Shown one piece after another: positions 19,916-27,682 of a stretch of 64,000 nt of DNA (its first letter is position 1; each line of letters begins with the position of its first letter). The position numbers were made by a program, and so were the translations under genes. The notes beneath the pieces were generated by a model that saw nothing but the letters and a program-made list of their open reading frames with translations, ran no database searches and had not been told where the DNA came from. This DNA is from Micromonospora sp. M71_S20 (GTDB taxonomy: Bacteria; Actinomycetota; Actinomycetes; Mycobacteriales; Micromonosporaceae): NCBI RefSeq assembly GCF_003664255.1, contig NZ_RCCV01000004.1, forward strand, positions 372,001-436,000. Direction: 5' to 3'.

Positions 19916-21543
19916 CCCGGCTCCCCGGTCGTGGCCAGCGCGACCGCGACCTGCTCCACGGTCAGCCACGGCGCGGGAGCGAGAACCTTGGCCACCTGCG
20001 GGGCGAACGCCGGCGAGGCGAGCATGACCTCCGCCGTGGTGCCGTCGGCGACGACCTCTCCCTCGGCCATCACCACGACCCGGTCGGCGAGGGCCGCGAC
20101 GAGCTCGACGTCGTGCGTCGCGATCATCACCGCCCGGCCGGCGCCGGCCAGCTGTCGGACGACAGCGGTGAACTGCCGCTTGGCGCGGTAGTCCAGGCCG
20201 CGGGTCGGTTCGTCGAGCAGGACCACCGGCGGGGCGGCGGTGAGCTGGACGGCGAGCGCGAGCGCGAGCCGCTGCCCCTCGGACAGGTCACGGGGGTGCC
20301 GGTCCGCGGGTATCCCCGGGGTGAGCTGGTCGAGCATCGACCGACAGGTGCCGGCGGGTGCCCCGGTCTCCCGGTCGGCCTGGTCGGACTCGGCCTGCAC
20401 CGTCTCCAGGTACAGCAGATCGCCGGGGGTCTGCGGGACCAACCCGACATGACGCCGGGCCCGGCCCGCCGGCAGGGCCTTCGGGTCGACGGTGCCCCGC
20501 GCGCCGACCACCGCGACGGTGCCGCCGTGGCGGGGGCCGCTGCCCTGCAATGCCCAGAGCAGGCTGGACTTGCCGGAGCCGTTACGCCCCATCAACGCCA
20601 CGATCCGCCCCGGAGCCAGGTCGACGTCGACGCCTGCCACGGCGACCGTCCCCGGATAGCGCACGACGACCTTGCGCGCCGTCAGCACGGGGGACACCTC
20701 CGGGACCGCCGCGTCGGCCGGTACCGCCGCGTCGGCGAGCCGGTGGCGCAGGGCGGCCGCCCGCCGGCGGGCGTCGCGTACCGACAGCGGCAACGGCGTC
20801 CAACCCGCGAGACGGCCCAACTCGACCAGCGGCGGTGCGATGTCGACACCGTCGAGCACGGCGGCCGGCTCCCCGTCCACCACCCGACCGTCACCGGGCA
20901 GGTGCAGCAGCCGGTCGGCGTACTGCACGACCCGTTCCAACCGGTGCTCGGCCAGCACCACCGTCACGCCGAGGTCGTGCACCAGCCGGGTCACCACGGC
21001 GAGCACGTCCTCGGCCGCGGTGGGGTCCAGCGCGGAGGTGGGCTCGTCGAGCACCAGCACCTTCGGGTGGGCGGTGAGTACCGCCCCGATGGCGACGCGC
21101 TGCTGCTGCCCGCCGGACAGTGTCCGCAGCGGCCGGTCGCGAAGCTCGGCGATGCCGAGCAGGTCGAGGGTCTCCTCGACGCGCTTGCGCATCACCGTCG
21201 CCGGCAGGGCGAGCTGCTCCATCCCGTAGGCGAGTTCCTCCTCGACGGTGTCGGTGACGAACCCGGACAGCGGGTCCTGCCCGACGACGCCGACGACGTC
21301 GGCGAGGTCACGCGGCGGATGACGGCGGGTGTCCCGGCCGTCCACCGTCACGCTGCCGTACAGGGTGCCGCCGGTGAAGTGCGGCACCAGCCCGTTGATC
21401 GCCCGCAGCAGCGTGGACTTGCCCGTTCCCGTACGGCCGACGACGAGGCAGAGCTCGCCCTCACCGATGTGGAGCGTCACGTCCCGCAGGGTCGGGCGGA
21501 CGCTTTCGGCGTAACGGACGGTCACCCGGTCGAAGTCGATCAC
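19912..21543 (-). CDS. ECF transporter ATPase, fused A1-A2 domains
   Basis: A 543-residue protein with two complete ABC ATPase domains in tandem. The first has Walker A GRTGTGKST, signature LSGGQQQRV and Walker B VLVLDEPTSALD. The second has Walker A GRNGSGKSS, signature LSEGQRLAL and Walker B VVLLDEPTRGLD. It represents EcfA1 and EcfA2 fused into one chain, which powers the T and S units. The start is GTG at 21543, overlapping the T-component stop (GTGA) with GGGAGG upstream. The frame continues open much further, but that part is only a shadow of the T gene. Confidence 0.92.
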   Translation of the reverse strand: MIDFDRVTVRYAESVRPTLRDVTLHIGEGELCLVVGRTGTGKSTLLRAINGLVPHFTGGTLYGSVTVDGRDTRRHPPRDLADVVGVVGQDPLSGFVTDTVEEELAYGMEQLALPATVMRKRVEETLDLLGIAELRDRPLRTLSGGQQQRVAIGAVLTAHPKVLVLDEPTSALDPTAAEDVLAVVTRLVHDLGVTVVLAEHRLERVVQYADRLLHLPGDGRVVDGEPAAVLDGVDIAPPLVELGRLAGWTPLPLSVRDARRRAAALRHRLADAAVPADAAVPEVSPVLTARKVVVRYPGTVAVAGVDVDLAPGRIVALMGRNGSGKSSLLWALQGSGPRHGGTVAVVGARGTVDPKALPAGRARRHVGLVPQTPGDLLYLETVQAESDQADRETGAPAGTCRSMLDQLTPGIPADRHPRDLSEGQRLALALAVQLTAAPPVVLLDEPTRGLDYRAKRQFTAVVRQLAGAGRAVMIATHDVELVAALADRVVVMAEGEVVADGTTAEVMLASPAFAPQVAKVLAPAPWLTVEQVAVALATTGEPG

Positions 21544-22802
21544 GAAGGGCCTCCCTGCGCGTGGGACGACGAGGTCGGGTGACTCGCTGCACCCGCCGGT
21601 GCGGCGCCGACGGGAGCATGTGGCGCAGGCGACGCGCCGGCGTTCCGCGCGGCGGCCGGTCGGGCGAGCGCGGGCGGCGGCGCCAACCAGGCCGGTGCCG
21701 CCGCGACCACGACGGCGAGCAGCACCAGCGGTGTCAGCTCGGGCCAGGTGAGCGGGCTGACCGGCGGATACAACAGCTCCGGATCGACCGAACCGGCCAG
21801 TACCGTCAGCGCGGCGGCGCCCAGCCCGCAGCCGGCCACGAGCAGTTCCGCGCCCCGCCAGTGGTCCGGCCGGTAGCGGCTGCGCCGCACCCGACGGCCG
21901 GCCAGCAACATGCCGGTCACGGCGGTCGACAGGCCGACGACGAGCATCGGCAGGCCCAGGTAACCGGGTCTGGTGGCGTCGAGCAGCCCGTACGTGCCGG
22001 CGCAGACGCCGACCAGCCCGCCGAGCACCAGCGCACCGGTGACGGCGCGCTGCCCGGCCGGCACCGCCGGGGTGCGGCCGTAGCCCCGGGAGTCCATCGC
22101 CGCGGCCAGGGCCAGAGACCGGTCCAGCGCGTCGGCCAGCACCGGCAGCGCGATGCCCCGCAACGCCCGTACTCCCCGGCCGGAGGCACCCCGCAGCCGC
22201 CGCGCCCGACGGACCCGCAGCATGCTCTCCACCAGTTGCGGGGCGACCGACAGCGCCACCACCACGGCCGTGCCCACCGCGTACAGGGCCCCGGGCACGG
22301 CTTTGAGCAGCCGCTTCGGGTTGGCCAGGGCGTTCGCCGCGCCCAGGCAGACCAGCATCGTGGCCAGCCGCAGCCCGTCGTAGAACCCGCCGAGGAGCTG
22401 CTCGACGGCGACCGGCCCGAACAGGCGGATCCCCGCCGCCCACGCGGGCAGGGGGATTTCGGGGAGCCGGATGAGCACGTGCTCGCCCTGCCCGCCGCCG
22501 AACACGATCCGGAACACCACCCGCATGGCCACGATCACCGCGCCGAGCACCAGGTACATCCGGAACGCCAGCGCCCACGGCGCATCGCCCCGCCGCCGGA
22601 CGACCACCAGCGCGGCGACGGCGACGAGCAGGCCCAGCGGCAACGGATTGGTGGTGTGGCTGGCCGCGGTGGCCAGGCCGAGCGCCCACAGCCACCACGC
22701 CCCGGGGTGCAGCGCCCGCGGCAGTCGCGCCACCCGGCCCATCGACCGTCCCCGGTCGGCCCCTCCGGACATCTCCGCCTGGTGAAGCCTCCGGTCAGTC
22801 AT
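21540..22802 (-). CDS. ECF transporter transmembrane (T) component, CbiQ/EcfT-like
   Basis: A protein of about 420 residues with several membrane segments and the EcfT/CbiQ coupling signature in the middle (ALAAAMDSRGYGR, the A-R-G motif that contacts the ATPases). I start it at the ATG at 22802, which overlaps the end of the beta-domain gene (ATGACTGA). Alternative ATGs at 22772 and 22742 have better spaced purine-rich leaders, so the first 10-20 residues are uncertain. The C-terminal 50 residues are an Ala/Pro-rich tail. It is the third gene of the riboswitch-headed operon. Confidence 0.9.
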   Translation of the reverse strand: MTDRRLHQAEMSGGADRGRSMGRVARLPRALHPGAWWLWALGLATAASHTTNPLPLGLLVAVAALVVVRRRGDAPWALAFRMYLVLGAVIVAMRVVFRIVFGGGQGEHVLIRLPEIPLPAWAAGIRLFGPVAVEQLLGGFYDGLRLATMLVCLGAANALANPKRLLKAVPGALYAVGTAVVVALSVAPQLVESMLRVRRARRLRGASGRGVRALRGIALPVLADALDRSLALAAAMDSRGYGRTPAVPAGQRAVTGALVLGGLVGVCAGTYGLLDATRPGYLGLPMLVVGLSTAVTGMLLAGRRVRRSRYRPDHWRGAELLVAGCGLGAAALTVLAGSVDPELLYPPVSPLTWPELTPLVLLAVVVAAAPAWLAPPPALARPAAARNAGASPAPHAPVGAAPAGAASHPTSSSHAQGGPS

Positions 22803-23706
22803 CCGGCTCGACGGCCCGCCGCCGCCGTGCGGCCAGCAGGCCGCCCACGCCGAGCACGACCAGCAGCAGCACGCCGGCCGCCGTGCCCAGCGGAACACCG
22901 CGAGCGGCACGGGAGGCGGCGACCTCGGTCACCACCGGCTGGTCGACGGAGCTGCCCGACGGTGAGCCGACGGCACCGCTCGCAGGTGGTGTCGCGGCTC
23001 CCGCGCTCGGTGTCGGGCCCGGGCCACTGGCCGTCGGCGTACCGGTGGGCAGCGGCGCGGGCCCGGAGGATCCCGGCACCGGTCCGGCCGCACCGGGGCG
23101 GCCGGCGGTGGCAGGGGGTGGCGCGACCGGTCCGCCGCCTCCTGCGGGCGGCGGGGCGACCGGGCCACCGCCCTGGGTGGGCGGTGCCGGTGGCGGCGGG
23201 GGCGAGGGCGCGGGCCGCCTCGGCGCCGCGCCCGGTCGGGGCGCGTCGCTGGCATCGCGGTTCAGGGAGAACGACCAGCCCTCGAAGCTGCCGGCCGGCG
23301 GCCTGCGGTTGAGCACACCCTTGTCGCTGTACGTCCAGCTGCCGCCGCTGGCCGCGTGCCAGTACGACCAGTAGGCGCTGGCGGGCGGCGTGTCGACGCA
23401 CTTCTCGGACGCCGTCGACGGCTTGCCCTCGATCCGGCAGACGAACCCCTCGCCCCAGCGCAGCGTGCCGGTGATCTGGAAGCCGGCGTTCTTGAGCGCC
23501 GCCAGACCGGTGGACTGCTCGCCCTGCGCGCACCGCACCACGGTTCCGCCGCCGAGTTCGTTGAAGTCGACCACCACAGTGACACCGGAGGCGTCCGGGC
23601 AGTAGCCGGCCGAGCCGGCGGCGCTCGCGGGGGTGCCCGGTCCGGCCATCGTGCCGGCGGCGGTGAGGGCGACGACCAGACCGGCGCGGGCGGCCCGGAC
23701 GGTCAT
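22795..23706 (-). CDS. Exported transcobalamin beta-domain-like (DUF4430-like) protein with C-terminal membrane anchor
   Basis: A 303-residue exported protein. It has a signal peptide (to about ASAAG), then a domain of about 115 residues with the pattern GVTVVVDF, AGFQITGT, FVCRIEG, YWSYWHA, SFEGWSF and conserved cysteines. This pattern resembles DUF4430, the fold of the C-terminal domain of transcobalamin and intrinsic factor (my inference by pattern). A Pro/Gly/Ser linker of about 110 residues and a C-terminal membrane helix with an Arg-rich stop (AARRRRAVEPDD) follow. It overlaps the alpha-barrel gene by 4 bp (ATGA) and has a shorter, unanchored paralogue at 25530-26015. Confidence 0.8.
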   Translation of the reverse strand: MTVRAARAGLVVALTAAGTMAGPGTPASAAGSAGYCPDASGVTVVVDFNELGGGTVVRCAQGEQSTGLAALKNAGFQITGTLRWGEGFVCRIEGKPSTASEKCVDTPPASAYWSYWHAASGGSWTYSDKGVLNRRPPAGSFEGWSFSLNRDASDAPRPGAAPRRPAPSPPPPPAPPTQGGGPVAPPPAGGGGPVAPPPATAGRPGAAGPVPGSSGPAPLPTGTPTASGPGPTPSAGAATPPASGAVGSPSGSSVDQPVVTEVAASRAARGVPLGTAAGVLLLVVLGVGGLLAARRRRAVEPDD

Positions 23707-25163
23707 GCCGCCCGCCGACGGCTGAGCACGAGGAGCAGCACCCCGCCCCCGACCAGCAGGAACGCGATCAGCACGTAGCTGGTGACCGCCGCGCCGGTCG
23801 TCGGCAGCCCGCCCAGGCCGGGGGTGGTCGGGGTCGCACTCGGGGCGGCGGTCGCCGATGCCGTGGCGGACGGCGTCGGCGGCCCGGTGGTCGCGGACGG
23901 GCTCGGCGTCGGGCTGGCCGTCACGGTGGGCGTCGGTGATCCGGTGGGCGTGGGGGAGGTGGTGGCCGTCGGGGAGGCGGTAGGCGTGGGCGAGGCCGTG
24001 CCGGTCGGGGTCGGCCCGGGGGACGACGGCGGCGGGTCGAGGCCGATGCGCCCCAGCGGCACCTGGACGAGACCGAGCAGGGCCTGTGGGGTGGCCCGGC
24101 GCCATTGGTCCCGGTCCATGATCCCGGACTCGACGGCCGTTGCCAGGCTCTCGGTGTTGTAGGCGATGGCGCCCGCGTCGGCGGCGGCCGCGCCACCGTC
24201 TGCCGCGGTGAGCTGTAGCGCGGCCAACGCGCCCGCGGCCCGCGCGGCCTCGGCGTCGCGGCCGGCGGCGGCGAGGGCCTGTCCGGCGAGGCCGGTGCTG
24301 TTGGAGTTCGCGCCGGTGGTCGGGCCGGAACCGCCGAACGACCCGTCGGCGTGCTGCTGGTCCACCAGCCAGTCCGCGGCCTTGCCGGCAGCTTCGGTCG
24401 CACCGGTGGCGCCGTCGGCAGCGGCGGCGAGCAGCGCCTGCACGGCCATCGCGGTCGAGTCGACGTCGAGGGTGGCGCCGGCCTGCTCGTAACAGGACGG
24501 GGACGGGCCGGCGGCGGTGTCGGGGTAGAGCCGGAACCCACCGGCCGCGCACTGCTGCCGGACGAGGAAGTCGACGGTGTCCTGCGGCACGTCACCGCTG
24601 CGAGCCAGGCCCAGCACCGCGAAGGACTGGTCGAAGGTGTTGCTGGCGTCCGGGCCGCTGTCGGCGGTGGTGCGGCTGGTGATCCGCCCCCGCTGGTGCC
24701 CCGCGTCCGCTCCGGCGACCAGCGACAGGGTCTCCGTCCGCAGGTCGAAGCCGCCGAAGTCGGTGGGGTCAGCTCCGGCGGCGGAGGCGGCGTACAGCAG
24801 CTTCGCGGTCGCCCCGCCGTCGGTGAAGCCCGGGATGCCCCAGTCGTCGTAGCTGTTGTAGGACCGCACGTGCGCCGCCACCTGCGCCGTCGCGGCCTGA
24901 CGGACCGGCGCGTCCACCCCGGTCGCGGACAGGGCGAGGACTCCGTCGACGGTCAGACCCCAGTCCGGGCCGCCGAACGGGCCGGGCAGCACCCCGTCGG
25001 CGAACTCGCCGGCCAGCCACGAAGCCGCGTCGCGCGCGGCGGCGGCGTGGGCCGGGGCGGGTGCGGCCACGACGGTCAGGGGTACGGCGGTGAGCGCGGC
25101 GGTCGTCGCCGCCGTGGCGGCAAGCACGCCGACACCGAGGCGCCGGGAGCGGGACCGGGACAT
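23703..25163 (-). CDS. Surface-anchored transcobalamin/intrinsic-factor alpha-barrel-like protein (LPTTG)
   Basis: A 486-residue exported protein. After a signal peptide (to about AHAAA), residues 40-345 hold prenyltransferase/squalene-cyclase-type alpha repeats (DVDSTAMAVQALLAA, WLVDQQHADGSFGG, NSNSTGLAGQALAA). The same alpha6/alpha6 repeats form the N-terminal domain of animal cobalamin-binding proteins. A Ser/Thr/Pro linker of about 90 residues leads to GLPTTG, a hydrophobic helix and RRRAA, a sortase-type cell-wall sorting signal. It is the first gene after the cobalamin riboswitch. Alone, such repeats could suggest a terpene cyclase, but export, anchoring and the riboswitch favour ligand capture at the surface. 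The proposed role is to bind cobalamin together with the beta-domain protein and hand it to the S component. Confidence 0.8.
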   Translation of the reverse strand: MSRSRSRRLGVGVLAATAATTAALTAVPLTVVAAPAPAHAAAARDAASWLAGEFADGVLPGPFGGPDWGLTVDGVLALSATGVDAPVRQAATAQVAAHVRSYNSYDDWGIPGFTDGGATAKLLYAASAAGADPTDFGGFDLRTETLSLVAGADAGHQRGRITSRTTADSGPDASNTFDQSFAVLGLARSGDVPQDTVDFLVRQQCAAGGFRLYPDTAAGPSPSCYEQAGATLDVDSTAMAVQALLAAAADGATGATEAAGKAADWLVDQQHADGSFGGSGPTTGANSNSTGLAGQALAAAGRDAEAARAAGALAALQLTAADGGAAAADAGAIAYNTESLATAVESGIMDRDQWRRATPQALLGLVQVPLGRIGLDPPPSSPGPTPTGTASPTPTASPTATTSPTPTGSPTPTVTASPTPSPSATTGPPTPSATASATAAPSATPTTPGLGGLPTTGAAVTSYVLIAFLLVGGGVLLLVLSRRRAA

Positions 25164-25224
25164 GAGGGGTGCCTTTCGCGGAGCGGTCGGTGGAAGCTCC
25201 GGAAAGCACCCGGGGACAGCGACA

Positions 25225-25252
25225 CCCCGCTCGCGTGATGCGATGAGCGGGG
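25225..25252 (-). promoter_or_regulatory. Hairpin in riboswitch leader, candidate expression platform
   Basis: Perfect 8-bp inverted repeats (25225-25232 and 25245-25252, 12-nt loop) lie between the riboswitch aptamer and the ATG at 25163. There is no U-run, so it would more likely act on translation or through Rho than as a classical terminator. Confidence 0.5.
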
Positions 25253-25309
25253 GTGGAGCGGGCCTCGGTGGCCCGGACTTCACCCTGTGAACCTCGACAG
25301 TGGAAGCCG

Positions 25310-25445
25310 CTCGTCCCGGGCGAGGCATTCCGGCTCGCGAGGCCGAAGCCTCGCTCACGGTTGCGGGTCAGCGCCGGCTTCGAACCGGCTTCCCCCCACA
25401 CGGGACGTATGCAGTTGTGGACCCGGTGTGCACCGGGTGCCGACA
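25310..25445 (-). ncRNA. Cobalamin riboswitch upstream of the ECF operon
   Basis: Read on the minus strand, the leader contains GAAGCCGGTTCGAAGCCGG followed by CGCTGACCCGCAACCGTGA (about 25397-25357). This is the conserved core of the cobalamin riboswitch. A B12-box-like element, GAGCCGGAATGCCTCGCC, follows at about 25337-25320. The outer boundaries are approximate. It lies about 150-280 nt upstream of the anchored alpha-barrel gene and just downstream of the previous gene's stop (25530), so it can control the five-gene operon separately. Repression at high cobalamin is the usual behaviour of this class. Confidence 0.9.
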
Positions 25446-25529
25446 CCGTACCGCCCGCACGTCTCGCGACGCCAGGGGCGGTGGCCGACACCCGGTGCGG
25501 CACCGCGGTCACGGCGGGTGCGGCTCCGG

Positions 25530-26015
25530 TCAGGGCGCGGCGATGCTCGGCGGGGCGCCCGCGCCGAACGACCAGCCCTCGACGGTGCCCGGGGCCGGGT
25601 TGTAGCTGCTCGCGCCGGACGTGCTGTAGGACCAGGCGCCGCCGCTGGAGGCGTGCCAGTACGACCAGTACGCCGTGACGGGCGGGGTGTTGACACACGG
25701 ATCGGTCGCGACGGTCGGCTTGCCGTTGATCCGGCAGACGAATGCCAGCCCCCAGCGCTGGGTGCCGGTCACCGTGAAGCCGGCGCCCTGGAGGGCGGCC
25801 ACCCCGGTGGCCGGATCGCCCGGGGCGCAGGCGACCTGGACGCCGCCACCGAGCGCGGCGAAGTCCACCACGACGGTGACGCCGGAGGTGCCGGTGCAGG
25901 CGGCGGCCTGCGCGGCCCGTGGGGCGGGTTCGACGGCGGTGAGGGCGACGGCAGCGACGGCGGCGGCCAGCAGGCCGGCGAGCCGGGCGCGCACGGTGGA
26001 TCGGTGACGGAACAC
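25530..26015 (-). CDS. Secreted transcobalamin beta-domain-like (DUF4430-like) protein, soluble form
   Basis: A 161-residue paralogue of the domain at 22795-23706, without linker or membrane anchor. It has a signal peptide to about AAQAA, then GVTVVVDF, AGFTVTGT, FVCRINGKP, YWSYWHASSGGAWSYS and TVEGWSFG. I chose GTG at 26015 because AGGAGGA lies 4-5 bp before it. A further GTG at 26054 overlaps the previous stop but lacks such a site. It follows a soluble alpha-barrel gene, so the alpha/beta pairing is repeated in the same order. Likely the partner of that protein. Confidence 0.8.
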   Translation of the reverse strand: MFRHRSTVRARLAGLLAAAVAAVALTAVEPAPRAAQAAACTGTSGVTVVVDFAALGGGVQVACAPGDPATGVAALQGAGFTVTGTQRWGLAFVCRINGKPTVATDPCVNTPPVTAYWSYWHASSGGAWSYSTSGASSYNPAPGTVEGWSFGAGAPPSIAAP

Positions 26016-26050
26016 GGTTCCTCCTGGAATCGGGTGAGCGACGGAACGGG

Positions 26051-27103
26051 TCACGGGCAGGCGGGGATTGGCGTGCCCGGGGTGGCGCCGGCCGCGGACA
26101 GCCGGGCGTACCCGGCGCCGGTCAGGCCGAGGACGGCCTGGCCGGTGGCCCGGGCGGCGGTGCCCGGGTCGAAGGTGCCGCCGTCGAAGTCGACCGCGCC
26201 CCGGTCGGCCGGTGCCCCGGCGCAGCCGACCTGGAGCCCGGCGAGGAACACCCGCGCCCGTGCCCAGGCCAGCGGTCGGTGACCGTCGTGCAGAGCCTGC
26301 GCGGCGAGGCCGGTGCTGTTGGCGTTCGGGGTGCCGGCGGCGTTGGCGAAACCGCCGTCGGCGCGCTGCACGGACAGCAGCCAGCTCAGCCCGGCGGCGG
26401 CGTCGGTCGGGCGGTCGGCGACCCGCAGCGCCTGCACCGCGAGCGCGGTGGCGTCCACGTCGGAGGTGCAGACCGGTTGCGCGGGCAGCGCCGGGTAGCC
26501 GCCGTCCGGGCAGCGGGTGCCGGCCAGCCAGGCGGCGGCCGCCGGGGGCGGGCCCTGCGAGGTGCGGTCCAGGGCGAGGAGGGCGAAGGACTGGCTGAAC
26601 GTGTTGCTGTAGTCCCCGTACGCCGACCGGTCGGTGAACCGGCCGCTGGGGGCCTGCAACGAGCGCAGCCGGGCGATCAGGTCCACGCCGCCGACGTCGG
26701 TCGGGTCGCTGCCGCGCACCTGGACGGCGAGGGCGAGCTTGGCGGTCGCGCCCGCGTACGCCTCGGTCGTGCCGTCGCCGACGTAGGTGTCGCGGATGTC
26801 CGGCCGGGTGACCCAGGCCAGCGCCCGCGCCCCCGGGTCGTCGGCGACACCGGCGGCGGCGAAGGCGAACACCGCGTCGAGGGTCAGCCCCTGGTCGGGG
26901 TAGGCGACGCCGTCGAAGACCACCTCGAGGCGTTCGCCGTCGACGAGTTGTCGGGCCAGCCAGCCGGCCGCGGCCTCCGACCGACCGACCCCGGCGGGCG
27001 AGGTGGGGGAGACGTGGGCTGATGCCGACGTCGCGAGGGTGAGGGCGGTGAGCACACCGCAGAGCAGGGCGAGCAGGCGGTGCCGGCTCAGGCGGACGAC
27101 CAT
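26051..27103 (-). CDS. Secreted transcobalamin/intrinsic-factor alpha-barrel-like protein, soluble form
   Basis: A 350-residue exported protein with a signal peptide ending near SASAH and alpha-barrel repeats over nearly its whole length (DVDATALAVQALRVA, WLLSVQRADGGFAN, NANSTGLAAQALHDG, NTFSQSFALLALD). It aligns in order with the anchored paralogue at 23703-25163 but lacks the linker, LPxTG motif and C-terminal helix, so it should be released. GGAAAGG precedes the ATG. It is the first gene after the second cobalamin riboswitch. Inferred function: extracellular corrinoid capture with the beta-domain protein encoded 36 bp downstream. Confidence 0.8.
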   Translation of the reverse strand: MVVRLSRHRLLALLCGVLTALTLATSASAHVSPTSPAGVGRSEAAAGWLARQLVDGERLEVVFDGVAYPDQGLTLDAVFAFAAAGVADDPGARALAWVTRPDIRDTYVGDGTTEAYAGATAKLALAVQVRGSDPTDVGGVDLIARLRSLQAPSGRFTDRSAYGDYSNTFSQSFALLALDRTSQGPPPAAAAWLAGTRCPDGGYPALPAQPVCTSDVDATALAVQALRVADRPTDAAAGLSWLLSVQRADGGFANAAGTPNANSTGLAAQALHDGHRPLAWARARVFLAGLQVGCAGAPADRGAVDFDGGTFDPGTAARATGQAVLGLTGAGYARLSAAGATPGTPIPACP

Positions 27104-27204
27104 CGGAAGCGCCTTTCCGGCCCGGCGGTCGTCAGAAGCCCGACGACCACCGCAGCGCGGGGTCGACCGGGACTCCGACCCGTGGGCCACGACGGGTGGG
27201 GGAG

Positions 27205-27345
27205 CGGATTCCGCGCGTACGTCGGGTATTCGGGCTTGCCGTCAGAGGTGCACCTCGACGGCCTACCGTTGCGGGCCAGCGCCGGACTTCGACCGGACTT
27301 CCCCCATACACACGCGCTGATGGAGTTGTGGCGTCAGTCTGGCCG
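27205..27345 (-). ncRNA. Cobalamin riboswitch upstream of the soluble alpha/beta pair
   Basis: On the minus strand the leader contains GGAAGTCCGGTCGAAGTCC followed by GGCGCTGGCCCGCAACGGTA (about 27305-27266). A B12-box-like CAAGCCCGAATACCCGAC follows at about 27238-27221. Core order and spacing match the element at 25310-25445. Both also share CCACAACT about 20 nt before the core. Boundaries are approximate. It lies about 100 nt upstream of the ATG at 27103. Confidence 0.88.
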
Positions 27346-27682
27346 CGTACGCGCTCCCGTGTCAATGCGTCGTCCACTGCGGACGCTCAGTGGTCGTTGG
27401 CGGGGGCGGTCGCCGACCGCGGGCGCGTCCGGTCCGGGTTCAGGTGATCCATTCAGTGACCACGGTCGGTCGCCAGCGGTCGCGTCGCCCCCTAAGATCT
27501 CAGCTCGTGTCCTCTCCGCGTAAGTCCTAGCTGTCACGCTGCGACACGCGGGTGAAGTCTGCCCTTTTCCGGCGACTTCTGGTGATCCTTCCTCGCTGCG
27601 ATGCCGTACGTCGTCGCACCCGCGTGTCTGTCGAGCCCGTGACGGCCCGCCGAGTAGGCGTACTCATCGACAGGACTCCACC
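27346..27682. other. Intergenic region between divergent transcripts
   Basis: About 340 bp between the riboswitch leader and the divergent MFS gene. It must hold both promoters, but I could not fix -35/-10 boxes with confidence and see no gene. Confidence 0.5.

Noticed and set aside
23703..27103. Alpha-repeat proteins as terpene cyclases or prenyltransferases
   Set aside because: They share the repeat fold, but they are exported, one carries a sorting signal, no DxDD or zinc site is visible, and both follow cobalamin riboswitches.
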